Positions 43,725-51,914 of a stretch of DNA of 64,000 nt are shown here, in pieces (positions within the stretch are counted from its first letter, which is position 1; each line of letters opens with the position of its first letter). Location: NCBI GenBank assembly GCA_937923405.1, contig CALDUY010000007.1:248001-312000 (forward strand). The letters run 5' to 3'. A model generated the notes under the pieces. It made no database searches. It had not been told where the DNA came from and saw only the letters and a list, made by a program, of their open reading frames with translations. Made by a program: the position numbers and the translations under genes. The DNA is from an uncultured Gemmataceae bacterium. GTDB lineage: Bacteria > Planctomycetota > Planctomycetia > Gemmatales > Gemmataceae.

Positions 43725-45080
43725 TCAGATCAACTCGCGAAGCGGCTCTCGATCGATGAGATGCTGAGGCCGGCCCGTTGGATCGAGAATGAAGGTTCGC
43801 GAGACGTCGATACCGAGGTTGTGATAGAGTGTCGCGAATACTTCACCGAAGTGGACCGGACGGTTGTTCGCGACTTCGCCGAGTCGGTTCGTCGAACCAA
43901 TGGCCTGGCCGGTTTTCATGCCGCCCCCTGCTAGCAAGGCGCAACTGACCTGAGGCCAATGATCGCGTCCGGCATCCTTGTTGATCCGCGGTGTGCGACC
44001 AAACTCTCCCCAGGCGATCACGGTGGTATCCTCCAGCATCCCTCGCGCTTCCAGATCATCAATCAACGCCGAGAATGCTTGATCGAGTTTCGCACCATGA
44101 TCTTTGACCAAGTCGAAGTTTTTGCCATGACTATCCCAACGTCCATACGACAAGGTCACGCATCTGGCTCCAGCTTCGACGAGTCGTCGTGCTAGCAGAA
44201 ACTGTTCATTAACTGTCGGTGCGCCGTCATACTGGAACTGGTACGGTTTTCCGTCGCCATACTTCTCACGAACCCGAGGATCTTCGCGGGAGAGATCCAA
44301 TGCCTCGACCAACTTCGACGAGGTTAGCACACCGATCGCCTTTTCCGTCATCGAATCCAAGGCTTTCAAGGTGCCGTTAGTATCCAGCTCACGACGCATG
44401 CCATCGAAGCTAGCCAACATCCTGCGACGATCTTCGAGATGTTCAACGGAGGTGCCTTTCAGGCGAAGGTTGGACATCCCTTGTCCGTCGGGCTTGAAGC
44501 AGGCATGCGCGATGCCCAAAAATCCTGGGGTGCCTGGATCCGACCAAGGAACATGTTGAGTTCGAGCGGCCAATCCGATGAACGGCGGCATCGAGGGATC
44601 CGTCGGGCCTTGCACCTTAGAGAGCACAGCGCCGATCGAAGGTCTGCCGCCCATGTTGGCTAGCGACGTATGCGGCCAACCCGAAAGGCACATGATGGCG
44701 TCGTGGCGATCTGGTGCGCCGACGATTGAACGGATCACGACGCACTTATCCATACGATCGGCGATCTTGGGGAAGCACTCACCAATTTGGATTCCAGGCA
44801 CTCGAGTTGCGATCGGTTTGAATGGACCGCGAATCTCCGAGGGAGCCTCGGTCTTGATCTCCCACATATCCTGATGCGGAGGTCCGCCGCCCAGGAACAC
44901 CATAATGACTGATTTGTGTCGATTGCTGGGCTGTGTCCCCGCCTGTGCTTCGAGCCGATACAGGTCCGCGAGTGTCATCGCTCCTGCCCCGACGCCCAAG
45001 GCACCGATGCGGAGAAAGCCCCGACGACTAATGCCGTCGCAAGATCGTTTTGTGATGTGTCGACCGTGGATGGTGATCAT
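43725..45080 (-). CDS. Tat-exported DUF1501 protein (sulfatase-like fold)
   Basis: 451 residues from ATG 45080, with AGGGG 8 bases upstream; a longer frame adds 15 Pro-rich residues. The twin-arginine signal is SRRGFLRIGALGVGAGAM. The DUF1501 core follows: HKSVIMVFLGGGPPHQDMWE, the GECFPKIADRMDKCVVIRS strand, ARTQHVPWSDPGTPGFLG, YGRWDSHGKNFD and TVIAWGEFGRTPRINKDAGRDHW. The metal-binding Asp and His residues lie where alkaline-phosphatase/sulfatase relatives have theirs. Planctomycetes carry many copies, usually beside a DUF1549/DUF1553 cytochrome-like gene; none is adjacent here. The substrate is unknown. Confidence 0.9.
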   Translation of the reverse strand: MITIHGRHITKRSCDGISRRGFLRIGALGVGAGAMTLADLYRLEAQAGTQPSNRHKSVIMVFLGGGPPHQDMWEIKTEAPSEIRGPFKPIATRVPGIQIGECFPKIADRMDKCVVIRSIVGAPDRHDAIMCLSGWPHTSLANMGGRPSIGAVLSKVQGPTDPSMPPFIGLAARTQHVPWSDPGTPGFLGIAHACFKPDGQGMSNLRLKGTSVEHLEDRRRMLASFDGMRRELDTNGTLKALDSMTEKAIGVLTSSKLVEALDLSREDPRVREKYGDGKPYQFQYDGAPTVNEQFLLARRLVEAGARCVTLSYGRWDSHGKNFDLVKDHGAKLDQAFSALIDDLEARGMLEDTTVIAWGEFGRTPRINKDAGRDHWPQVSCALLAGGGMKTGQAIGSTNRLGEVANNRPVHFGEVFATLYHNLGIDVSRTFILDPTGRPQHLIDREPLRELI

Positions 45081-45231
45081 AGTCCATGCCCCTGGCGGGA
45101 AAGGTGGGGGGTTAGGGTAGGTCAAGCGATCTCTCTACAGCTTAACTTTCTCGTGCGAGGTGTCAAGCGCGAAGCCAAGTTGAACTTCTTGGCAGCATCT
45201 CAACTGCACTTGCTATCTAGAGGGCTTCTCC

Positions 45232-45369
45232 AAATGGTGTAGCGGCAACGAAGTAGAAAGCGCGTTCGCAGGCGGAAATTTGCTTTCGCCGGCTTTACTT
45301 TAGCCTGCGGCTAGCTGCCAATCCGTATCGGTAGTCGCAGGCTTTAGCCTGCGATTCGCTACACCATTT
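45232..45369. mobile_element. 138-bp MITE-like element with inverted ends and REP palindromes
   Basis: The ends are a perfect 13-bp inverted repeat: AAATGGTGTAGCG at 45232-45244 and CGCTACACCATTT at 45357-45369. Inside are CGCAGGC/GCCTGCG arms (45267-45273 and 45303-45309) and a tight palindrome TCGCAGGCT-TT-AGCCTGCGA at 45335-45354. The same core palindrome recurs at 61867-61886. No coding capacity. This looks like a non-autonomous element or REP doublet in the gap between DUF1501 and the DUF2007 gene; the rest of 45081-45462 is otherwise empty apart from a terminator. No target-site duplication is obvious. Confidence 0.6.
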
Positions 45370-45416
45370 TGTAACGCGCACTAAGGAGCGACCTCGCTTG
45401 GGACAAATAGGAGCAG

Positions 45417-45447
45417 CCCGGCTCGAGGAATCCAGTTTCGAGCCGGG
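45417..45447 (-). terminator. hairpin terminator of the DUF2007-like gene
   Basis: A perfect 10-bp stem (CCCGGCTCGA at 45417-45426, TCGAGCCGGG at 45438-45447) with an 11-base loop lies 15 bases beyond the stop codon of the minus-strand gene at 45463. The T-tract after it is poor. Confidence 0.6.
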
Positions 45448-45462
45448 AGGGCCGCGCTGGTT

Positions 45463-45714
45463 TCAGAATTGACAAACGTGTTCGGTAGTGGGCGGATCAC
45501 TAGCTCGTTGATGTTCGAGAATTTCTAGTGCTCGGTGGGCTAACGCGCGATGGACCCAAACATCGGTTTGTGCCCAGGGGGTGTTGTCAAACCAGAAACG
45601 TCGTTGCTCTCCGACCTGGCACTCGATGCCCTCGGCCTCCAGGGCACCGCGCCAGACTTGCGCCAGCTCGCGGTTCGGCGTCGTCGCCACGCAGACGATT
45701 TCGCTCTCGCTCAT
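45463..45714 (-). CDS. DUF2007-like small protein
   Basis: 83 residues from ATG 45714, with GAGGG 6 bases upstream; the longer frame adds seven residues. The pattern IVCVATTPNRELAQVWRGALEAEGIECQVG, ending in a strand and DVWVHRALAHRALEIL, is that of DUF2007 (putative signal-transducing) proteins, a small ferredoxin-like alpha/beta fold. No catalytic residues are known. It stands between the S9-FGE gene and the MITE-like element and is transcribed alone. Confidence 0.72.
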   Translation of the reverse strand: MSESEIVCVATTPNRELAQVWRGALEAEGIECQVGEQRRFWFDNTPWAQTDVWVHRALAHRALEILEHQRASDPPTTEHVCQF

Positions 45715-45811
45715 GGCCCACCCTCGATAGATCACCCAGACACGCCTTCCCCCGCGGAAGGTAGCGTCCGGTCGGCTTCATACAGTATTCATGATGGGAC
45801 TTTGGCCCGGA

Positions 45812-48565
45812 CTAGTCCAGTACCACGCGAAATCCTTGATAATTTTTTGCTGCTGTTGGTCCCTTTCCTCGGTCGTCAGCGGGAAGGTCAGCACTTCCGC
45901 CGCGCAAGGCACCATCGCCCGACTTGGTCTCAATCCACTCGGCGGCATTGCCCCCCAAGTCGTAGATCAGCTGGGGCCTACCGACCCCTCGCCCTGAGCC
46001 AACCTCACGCAGCAGTGGCGCATCGCCGGGTAACTTTCGTAACGTCTCGCGGATCTTGTCGGCATCGTCTAAGTTGACGGCAAAGCCAGCCCAACTATCC
46101 AGGGTGTTGTCGCCCTCGCCGGGCTTTTCGTACAGTTCGTCGGCCTCGCGCTCATTCGGTAAGCGGTAAGTCTGGCCGGTCTGTTGACTCAACCAGGCAC
46201 AGTAGGCCTTGGCGTCCTCGAAGGAAATGTGATTCGCCGGATAGTTTTCCTGACCGGGTTCCACGCGATAGTTCGGTCGAAACTGAGCAAACTGAGCGCG
46301 AGTGACCTCGAAGCGTCCGACCAGGATCGAACCATGTCTTACGGTCTCGGGAATGAGGATTTTGCCGTGCTGGACTCCGTAGCGCGAGCCAACTCGCTTC
46401 GCTTGTTGACGCTGAAGCAGCCAATCCAGCGGTGAGTTTTTCTTAATGATCTCGTCGAGGGGCTGGTCGATGGCGAACAGGTAACGGTCTAGCCAAGCCA
46501 GCTCTTCCTCTAACTTGCGTTTCTGATGTGAGAGTTTGCGCAGGCCGTGCTTCTCGCTTGGAAATAGCACGAAGCGGACGGGAGCCTTGCCAAGCTGCTG
46601 TAGGGCACGATACTGCGCCCACCCTTGCTGAGGATGCACAACGCGATCCTCCTCGCCGAACAAGATCAAGGTCGGCGTAGTCACCCGGTCCAGACGATGG
46701 AACGGCGATTTCTTCAGGTACAACGAGAGATCTTCCAGTGGCGACTTGCCCAAGTAAAAGCGATCAAACGCCTCACCAAACTCGCAAGAGGCCCAGTCAC
46801 TGATGTACTCGATGGAGCCGGCTCCGGCGACGGCGGCGCGGTAGCGGGTGGTGCGCGTAATCAGGGCGTTGGTCAGAATCGCTCCGTTCGACCAGCCAGT
46901 CAGAGCTAGACGTTGCCGATCGACCAACCCGCGAGCGATGAGGGCATCGACTCCCGTCTCGATGTCCACGACTTCGAGATCACAATATTTTCCATCCGAA
47001 ATGGATTCGACCCAAGCCTGCCCGTAGTTCGTGCTGCCGTGGTAGTTCAGTCGCAAGACAAAGGCACCGCGCTGACACACGAGATTCGCCGAGTAGGCCC
47101 AGCTTTCTTCCCAGGCGTCCAGATCGGCGGAGGCTGGCCCACCGTGAATCTGCACGACCAGCGGTGCCCGTTGGCCGACCGTCCAGCCGTGCGGATAAAA
47201 CAAGATTCCCTCGACCTCCTCGTCGCGCGCGCCCTTCCAGCGAACTAGCTCCGCCCGCGCCATTCGACGCTTCTGGAAAGACTCGTTTACTTTAGCGATC
47301 TCTTTTAAGCTAGTTAGGTTGCCGTTGTCGAATTTGGCCAGATACCATCGGGTCGGTGAACTGGCTGTGGACTGGCCCAGAACGACTCGTTTGCCGTCTG
47401 GTGTGGCCGTCAGGGCGAAGAGATTGGGCCGGTACTTTCCGGGAATCCAACGGCGTATGAGCAATTCCCCCTCGTGCGTGTAACGAGCCAGGCGATAGCG
47501 CACTCCATCGGCCAGCAGAGCATAGAAGCCATCCTGCACTGGAATGACACCGGCCGCATTGTCGTTGATCTCCTGCGTGGCCAGTCCGCGTGGCCAATCC
47601 AGCGGCAACTTGCGATACTGTTTTTTGTCCAGATCGAAGTGAAGTAACTCGGTCACACCCGCCATCACCAGCGCTGGCTTGCTAGAATGCTCATGCGTCG
47701 CATAGAACCCGCGACTGTCCGGTGCCCAGACAATCTGACTGATGTTCAACGTGGGATCGTCGAGGATGCGTTGAGATTTACCTAAATTCAGATCGTATAA
47801 GTAAACAACTGGTTTGACCTTGTTGTCATAGCGGAAGCGAAGACTGCGGTTGTGAATGGTGACAGCGTGCTTGCCATCCGGGGACACGGCCAGAGTCGTG
47901 ATGCGATCTTTATTGTCGCTGAAGCGGGTAACTTTTTTCGACTTGATCTCGACGCGAAAGAGACGGATCGGCGGTTCGTGGACCTCATCCTCAACGACGG
48001 TCGCGCCATCTTTCTTCTCGTCCTTGAGCTGCCGTTCGCGACGGGTGGCGTCTTCCTGAGCAGTGAATAGCAAAGTCTCGTCATCGATCCAGCCAAAGGC
48101 CAGGACCGACCGTTCTCCTTCGGTCAAGGGCCACGGCTCACCGCCGCTGGCGTCCATCAGCCAAAGCTGCGTGTGTTCCTCGGAAGTCTCCTCCTCGTCA
48201 CGCGGGCGGGAACGTTTGCTGGTTTTCGGCGCGGGACGAGCAGAGAGAAAGGCAATGTGAACACCACCCGGTGACCATTTTGGTGCGGTCACACTCTCTT
48301 TGCCACGAGTCAATTGCACCTCACGCAGAGACTTTAGCTCGGTGCGAAACAGATGGCTGACGTGTTCGTTCTGGGTCTCGTCCGGTACGGATTTCAGCCA
48401 TAGAACGTATCGGCCATCCGGCGAAAACTGAAAGCCCGAGGCGTACTCCTGCTCCACAATATCGTCAATCGACCAAGATTCGTAGCTTTTCGCAGGAGGG
48501 GCAGCCGAACGGCTGGGCACAAGCGGAAGCAAGATCACCAACAGAACGAGACCATATCGCCCCAT
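45812..48565 (-). CDS. exported S9 prolyl oligopeptidase-like protein fused to an FGE-sulfatase domain
   Basis: 917 residues from ATG 48565, with GGAG 7 bases upstream and a signal peptide (GRYGLVLLVILLPLVPSRSA); the frame continues upstream to 48664 without support. A seven-bladed propeller of WD/TolB-like repeats (about 30-430, such as FQFSPDGRYVLWL and LAVSPDGKHAV) precedes the hydrolase domain with GWSNGA (Ser559), LFGEEDRVVHP (Asp) and FPSEKHGL (His). After about residue 720 comes a formylglycine-generating-enzyme-type domain: GRFEVTRAQFAQF, ISFEDAKAYCAWLSQQTGQTYRLPNE, LGGNAAEW, ALRGGS and NYQGFRVVL. In this setting the FGE domain is probably a binding module, since the catalytic Cys pair is not evident. 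Expression may be gated by the hairpin at 48573. Confidence 0.85.
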   Translation of the reverse strand: MGRYGLVLLVILLPLVPSRSAAPPAKSYESWSIDDIVEQEYASGFQFSPDGRYVLWLKSVPDETQNEHVSHLFRTELKSLREVQLTRGKESVTAPKWSPGGVHIAFLSARPAPKTSKRSRPRDEEETSEEHTQLWLMDASGGEPWPLTEGERSVLAFGWIDDETLLFTAQEDATRRERQLKDEKKDGATVVEDEVHEPPIRLFRVEIKSKKVTRFSDNKDRITTLAVSPDGKHAVTIHNRSLRFRYDNKVKPVVYLYDLNLGKSQRILDDPTLNISQIVWAPDSRGFYATHEHSSKPALVMAGVTELLHFDLDKKQYRKLPLDWPRGLATQEINDNAAGVIPVQDGFYALLADGVRYRLARYTHEGELLIRRWIPGKYRPNLFALTATPDGKRVVLGQSTASSPTRWYLAKFDNGNLTSLKEIAKVNESFQKRRMARAELVRWKGARDEEVEGILFYPHGWTVGQRAPLVVQIHGGPASADLDAWEESWAYSANLVCQRGAFVLRLNYHGSTNYGQAWVESISDGKYCDLEVVDIETGVDALIARGLVDRQRLALTGWSNGAILTNALITRTTRYRAAVAGAGSIEYISDWASCEFGEAFDRFYLGKSPLEDLSLYLKKSPFHRLDRVTTPTLILFGEEDRVVHPQQGWAQYRALQQLGKAPVRFVLFPSEKHGLRKLSHQKRKLEEELAWLDRYLFAIDQPLDEIIKKNSPLDWLLQRQQAKRVGSRYGVQHGKILIPETVRHGSILVGRFEVTRAQFAQFRPNYRVEPGQENYPANHISFEDAKAYCAWLSQQTGQTYRLPNEREADELYEKPGEGDNTLDSWAGFAVNLDDADKIRETLRKLPGDAPLLREVGSGRGVGRPQLIYDLGGNAAEWIETKSGDGALRGGSADLPADDRGKGPTAAKNYQGFRVVLD

Positions 48566-48572
48566 AAAACAA

Positions 48573-48622
48573 CTCCAGAGGATACATCGGAGAGCGAATC
48601 TCCTTGATGGTATCCTCTGGAG
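48573..48622 (-). promoter_or_regulatory. hairpin sequestering the ribosome site of the S9-FGE gene
   Basis: On the minus strand a 13-bp perfect stem (48610-48622 with 48573-48585) encloses a nested 5-bp stem (GGAGA at 48589-48593, TCTCC at 48599-48603). The last four bases of the 3' arm are the GGAG that serves as Shine-Dalgarno for ATG 48565, so it is paired when the stem forms. TTGTTTT follows directly, so the same structure could terminate transcripts from the PpiC gene. It looks like an attenuator or translational switch. Confidence 0.6.
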
Positions 48623-48650
48623 CGGTCGAAGGCGAGAATCGTTCGTCAGA

Positions 48651-50567
48651 TTACTTGGCACCACCTGGGGTCGAGGCCGAGGCGGCTGGTCCGTTGGCGG
48701 GTGGGGTGCCCAACAACTTCTGGGTTTCCGCTAGCAGATCTTCCGGCTTGGAATGGTTCTTGAGCACGAGCTGCGGCTTGGCGATGGCAGCTAGTTCCTT
48801 GAAGACCACCTGCATTTCCATCTGCACTTTCTTTTCGTGAATTTCCTTCGTGAGTTGCTCACGGACTTGTTCGATCTTGACGCTGGTATCCGGTGGAATG
48901 CGTCGATCGCATTTGAGCAAGACATAACCCTGGGGAGTTTCCAGCAACTCGCTGACTTCGCCGGGTTGTAGTTTGAACGCCTCACGCTCGAGGTTGTCAT
49001 CGCCAAGCATGTGTCGGCCAAAAATCGGAATCCGCCCGCCCTGAGCTGCCAGGGTCGACGACGCTTGACTCTTAGCTTTGTTAGCGAATTCCTGCTCACT
49101 GTCGCGCAGTTTGGCGTACTCGGTCATGGCAAACTTTTTCTGATCCGGTGGATAAAGAATCATCCGACATTCCAAGCGTTCGCCATAGTAGGATTCATAA
49201 CCTTTTTTAATTTCTTCTTCCGTGACCGTGACTCTTCCTTGACACATTTTGGTCAACATCAATCGCGGACGAATCACGTCTTCGCGCCACTCGAACAGAC
49301 TCTTGCCATACTTGCTCAAATACTCTTTCTGAAAGACGTTCTTGTCACACTTCAAGAGCTTTAGTTCGGCGTCGAAGGCCGCGTCGACCTCCTCCTCGGT
49401 CACGACAATGTTCTTTTCGGCACAGGCGTGGTCGATAATCTTTCGATTGACGAGGAATTCGACCTTCTCGGCTCCGTAACGGGCGATAAGAAACTCACCC
49501 AACTCTTCGCGGGTGATCGGCTTGGAACCGTACAAATAAGCGACGACTTGTGTCGGAGCTGGCATCGGACCCGCTGGCAAGCGATCGTACTTCTTTAGCA
49601 GGGGTTGCGGCTTGGCCTTTTCCTTGAGTGCTTGAAAAGCCGAGGTGATCTCGGCATTGAGTCGATTGTTGCGAATTTCGGCTTCGAGTTTGTCTCGCAC
49701 CGACTCGAAACTGACAGAAGTATCCGGCGGAATGCGGTTATCGCACTTGAGCAGGACGATGCCTTCCGGAGTGCGGATCAGTGTGCTGACCTGTCCCGGC
49801 ATCAGCTTAAAGGCTTCTTTTTCCAGCGTTTCGTTCGCCGACCACCGACCGATCGGCTTAATCTTGCCACCGGAGCCGGCTAGCCAACTCGTCTCCTGTC
49901 GTTTGGCGGCATCGGCGAAGGCGGCCTCGCTGTCACGCAACCGCCCGAACTGCTCTAGCGCTTCTTTCTCCTTGGAGTGCGGCCAAAGAATAATGCGGCA
50001 GTCGATCTTCTCGCCGTAGGCCGACTCGTAAGCTCGTCGCAGATCGGTTTCCGAGACCGCCAGCCGAGCCTGGACTAACCGCGACATCTGCACCTGGGGG
50101 CGAACGTTGTCTTCTTTCCACTCGAAGAGATTTTTCTTGTACCGGCTCAGCACCGTGCGCACGAACGTGTCCTTGTCGATCGCCAACCCTTTCAGGCTTT
50201 CCTGAAAAGCGGCATCCACCTCGGCGGAGGTTACTTCAATGTTGCGTTCTCGACAGGCGTCATCGACGATGCGCTTATTGAGCAGCAATGGAAGTTTGTC
50301 CGCACCGAAGCGATGGATGAGATACTCGCCGAGTTCCTGTCGGGTGATCGGTTGGCCACCATGAATATAGGCGACAACGCGAGTGGTGTAATCACTGGCA
50401 ACCTCGGGGACCGGTTCGGGAGAAGGGATCGTCTGTTGGGCGGTGGCTCGATGTAGTAACCAGCCTCGCCCACACCAGATACCAATGCCCAGAGCCGACG
50501 CTCCGACTGCGAGCCATAGCGCTCGCGACAGCGGCCGTCTGAACCAGGTTCGCGGATTGCCAATCAT
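48651..50567 (-). CDS. membrane-anchored PpiC/SurA-like chaperone with internal duplication
   Basis: A 638-residue protein with an N-terminal membrane anchor (about 16-38). Two tandem copies of a unit of about 270 residues follow (about 64-325 and 340-600). Copy starts are VVAYIHGGQPITRQELGEYL and VVAYLYGSKPITREELGEFL, copy centres LFEWKEDNVRPQVQMS and LFEWREDVIRPRLMLT, and copy ends LLKCDNRIPPDTSV and LLKCDRRIPPDTSV. Each unit has a SurA-N-like helical part and a parvulin-like part (EAFKLMPGQVSTLIRTPEGIVLLK). Parvulin prolyl isomerases of this kind fold exported proteins. GGGAGG lies 8 bases before the ATG. The S9-FGE gene follows through a hairpin. Confidence 0.82.
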   Translation of the reverse strand: MIGNPRTWFRRPLSRALWLAVGASALGIGIWCGRGWLLHRATAQQTIPSPEPVPEVASDYTTRVVAYIHGGQPITRQELGEYLIHRFGADKLPLLLNKRIVDDACRERNIEVTSAEVDAAFQESLKGLAIDKDTFVRTVLSRYKKNLFEWKEDNVRPQVQMSRLVQARLAVSETDLRRAYESAYGEKIDCRIILWPHSKEKEALEQFGRLRDSEAAFADAAKRQETSWLAGSGGKIKPIGRWSANETLEKEAFKLMPGQVSTLIRTPEGIVLLKCDNRIPPDTSVSFESVRDKLEAEIRNNRLNAEITSAFQALKEKAKPQPLLKKYDRLPAGPMPAPTQVVAYLYGSKPITREELGEFLIARYGAEKVEFLVNRKIIDHACAEKNIVVTEEEVDAAFDAELKLLKCDKNVFQKEYLSKYGKSLFEWREDVIRPRLMLTKMCQGRVTVTEEEIKKGYESYYGERLECRMILYPPDQKKFAMTEYAKLRDSEQEFANKAKSQASSTLAAQGGRIPIFGRHMLGDDNLEREAFKLQPGEVSELLETPQGYVLLKCDRRIPPDTSVKIEQVREQLTKEIHEKKVQMEMQVVFKELAAIAKPQLVLKNHSKPEDLLAETQKLLGTPPANGPAASASTPGGAK

Positions 50568-50686
50568 CCGTCTCGCCTCCCTTGTACGCAGAACAGACCT
50601 AGCGGTCTGAAGGTAGCCAAGGGAAGCGAGCTATAGCGTGAGGGCAAGTTCGTGTCAACGCAGGCAAGGGGTAGCGGCGAGCAACG

Positions 50687-51571
50687 TTAAGTTTCCGTCT
50701 TGCCGGCCATCACCAGCGCTGTGGGAGCCAGCACTAAACCGATGCCAGCCAAAGTTGTTGCGTCGAAGGGCTTGCCGCCGAACGCCAGATCTAATCCCAT
50801 CGCGAAGACGATCTGGGTCAACCCTACGATCGATACTCGAGCTGGTTGTCCCGAAGTAAAGGCCCGAGTCAAACACATCTGCCCTAAAACGGCTGTTACG
50901 CCAATTCCCAGCAGAAAGGCCAGATGGTTGGTCTGTAAAAGCGGTTTCAGATCCGGAAAGTCGCCAATAGCCCAGGTGACGAGGACGGCAAGTGTAGCCA
51001 CCCCAGAGAAGTGTACCACGATCGCCAGTGGATCTAATCCTTTGAGTCGATGCAGTCCCAGCATGGCCACCGCCGAGGTGAACGCCGCGAGCAACGCCAA
51101 CGGGACAGCGAACTGGATCCCCGGTACCTCGTCATAATGGGGTTGCTGAATGAGGAAAATACCCAGCACCCCGCAGCAAGCGGCGAACCAAACGGTCAGT
51201 GACGGGCGAACGCGCAGGATCGGCCAGGATAGAATCGCCACCCAAATGGGAAAGGTATTGGTGAGAGTCAACACTTCCGACGTGCGTAACCGAGTCAAGG
51301 CAAAAAAAGTGCAGAGCAGACTCAAACTTCCCGCACCACTGCGAAGCCAAAGGACCGGCGGATCGCGAAAGACCAGTCGTACCCCACAGGCTTTGGCCAA
51401 ACTCAGGCCGAACACAAAAGCCAAGAGACTGCGTGCCAGTGCGACAATACGCCAGTCACAGTGGTCGCCTAATTGATGAGCGAACTCACTCATCCAGGCA
51501 AAAGCGAAACATCCACACAACATCCACGCATAAGGGGCGAACCGACTACTGCCATCGTTACTTTCGTTCAC
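50687..51571 (-). CDS. EamA/DMT-family transporter
   Basis: A 294-residue protein with about ten hydrophobic segments in two EamA halves (about 13-145 and 155-290). The first half has LARSLLAFVFGLSLA and ALTRLRTSEVLTLTNTFPIWVAIL, the second SAVAMLGLHRLKGLDPLAIVVHFSG and ARVSIVGLTQIVFAMGLDLAFGG, all typical of drug/metabolite exporters of the RhaT/YdcZ type. The substrate is not predictable. It starts with GTG at 51571, with GAAGAGA upstream. It stands alone between the PpiC gene and tRNA-Ala. Confidence 0.85.
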   Translation of the reverse strand: MNESNDGSSRFAPYAWMLCGCFAFAWMSEFAHQLGDHCDWRIVALARSLLAFVFGLSLAKACGVRLVFRDPPVLWLRSGAGSLSLLCTFFALTRLRTSEVLTLTNTFPIWVAILSWPILRVRPSLTVWFAACCGVLGIFLIQQPHYDEVPGIQFAVPLALLAAFTSAVAMLGLHRLKGLDPLAIVVHFSGVATLAVLVTWAIGDFPDLKPLLQTNHLAFLLGIGVTAVLGQMCLTRAFTSGQPARVSIVGLTQIVFAMGLDLAFGGKPFDATTLAGIGLVLAPTALVMAGKTET

Positions 51572-51721
51572 GGATCTCTTCGTGCCTCTGTACGAACGAT
51601 CGACTTACCATACTATCATACGCCATCCGCTGAACTCCGTCGATCGTGATCAGTAAGATCCGCTTTAACCGTACCTTGGCGAGGGCAGGAACGGCAAAGC
51701 GTAAGTCCCTGAGACTCAAGC

Positions 51722-51761
51722 AAAAACGAAGAGAGGCTCGGATGTGCGTCCGAGCCTCTCT
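51722..51761 (-). terminator. intrinsic terminator after tRNA-Ala
   Basis: A perfect 13-bp stem (AGAGAGGCTCGGA at 51730-51742, TCCGAGCCTCTCT at 51749-51761) with a 6-base loop is followed on the minus strand by TCGTTTTTG. It begins three bases after the tRNA CCA end. Confidence 0.9.
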
Positions 51762-51763
51762 CG

Positions 51764-51839
<76 letters not shown>

Positions 51840-51914
51840 ATTGGTACGTTTAAGTTATCAGCCTCTCCCTCGACTGTCAACCAAGGCTTTAGGTGCGAAT
51901 CCTGGCTTTTTTAC

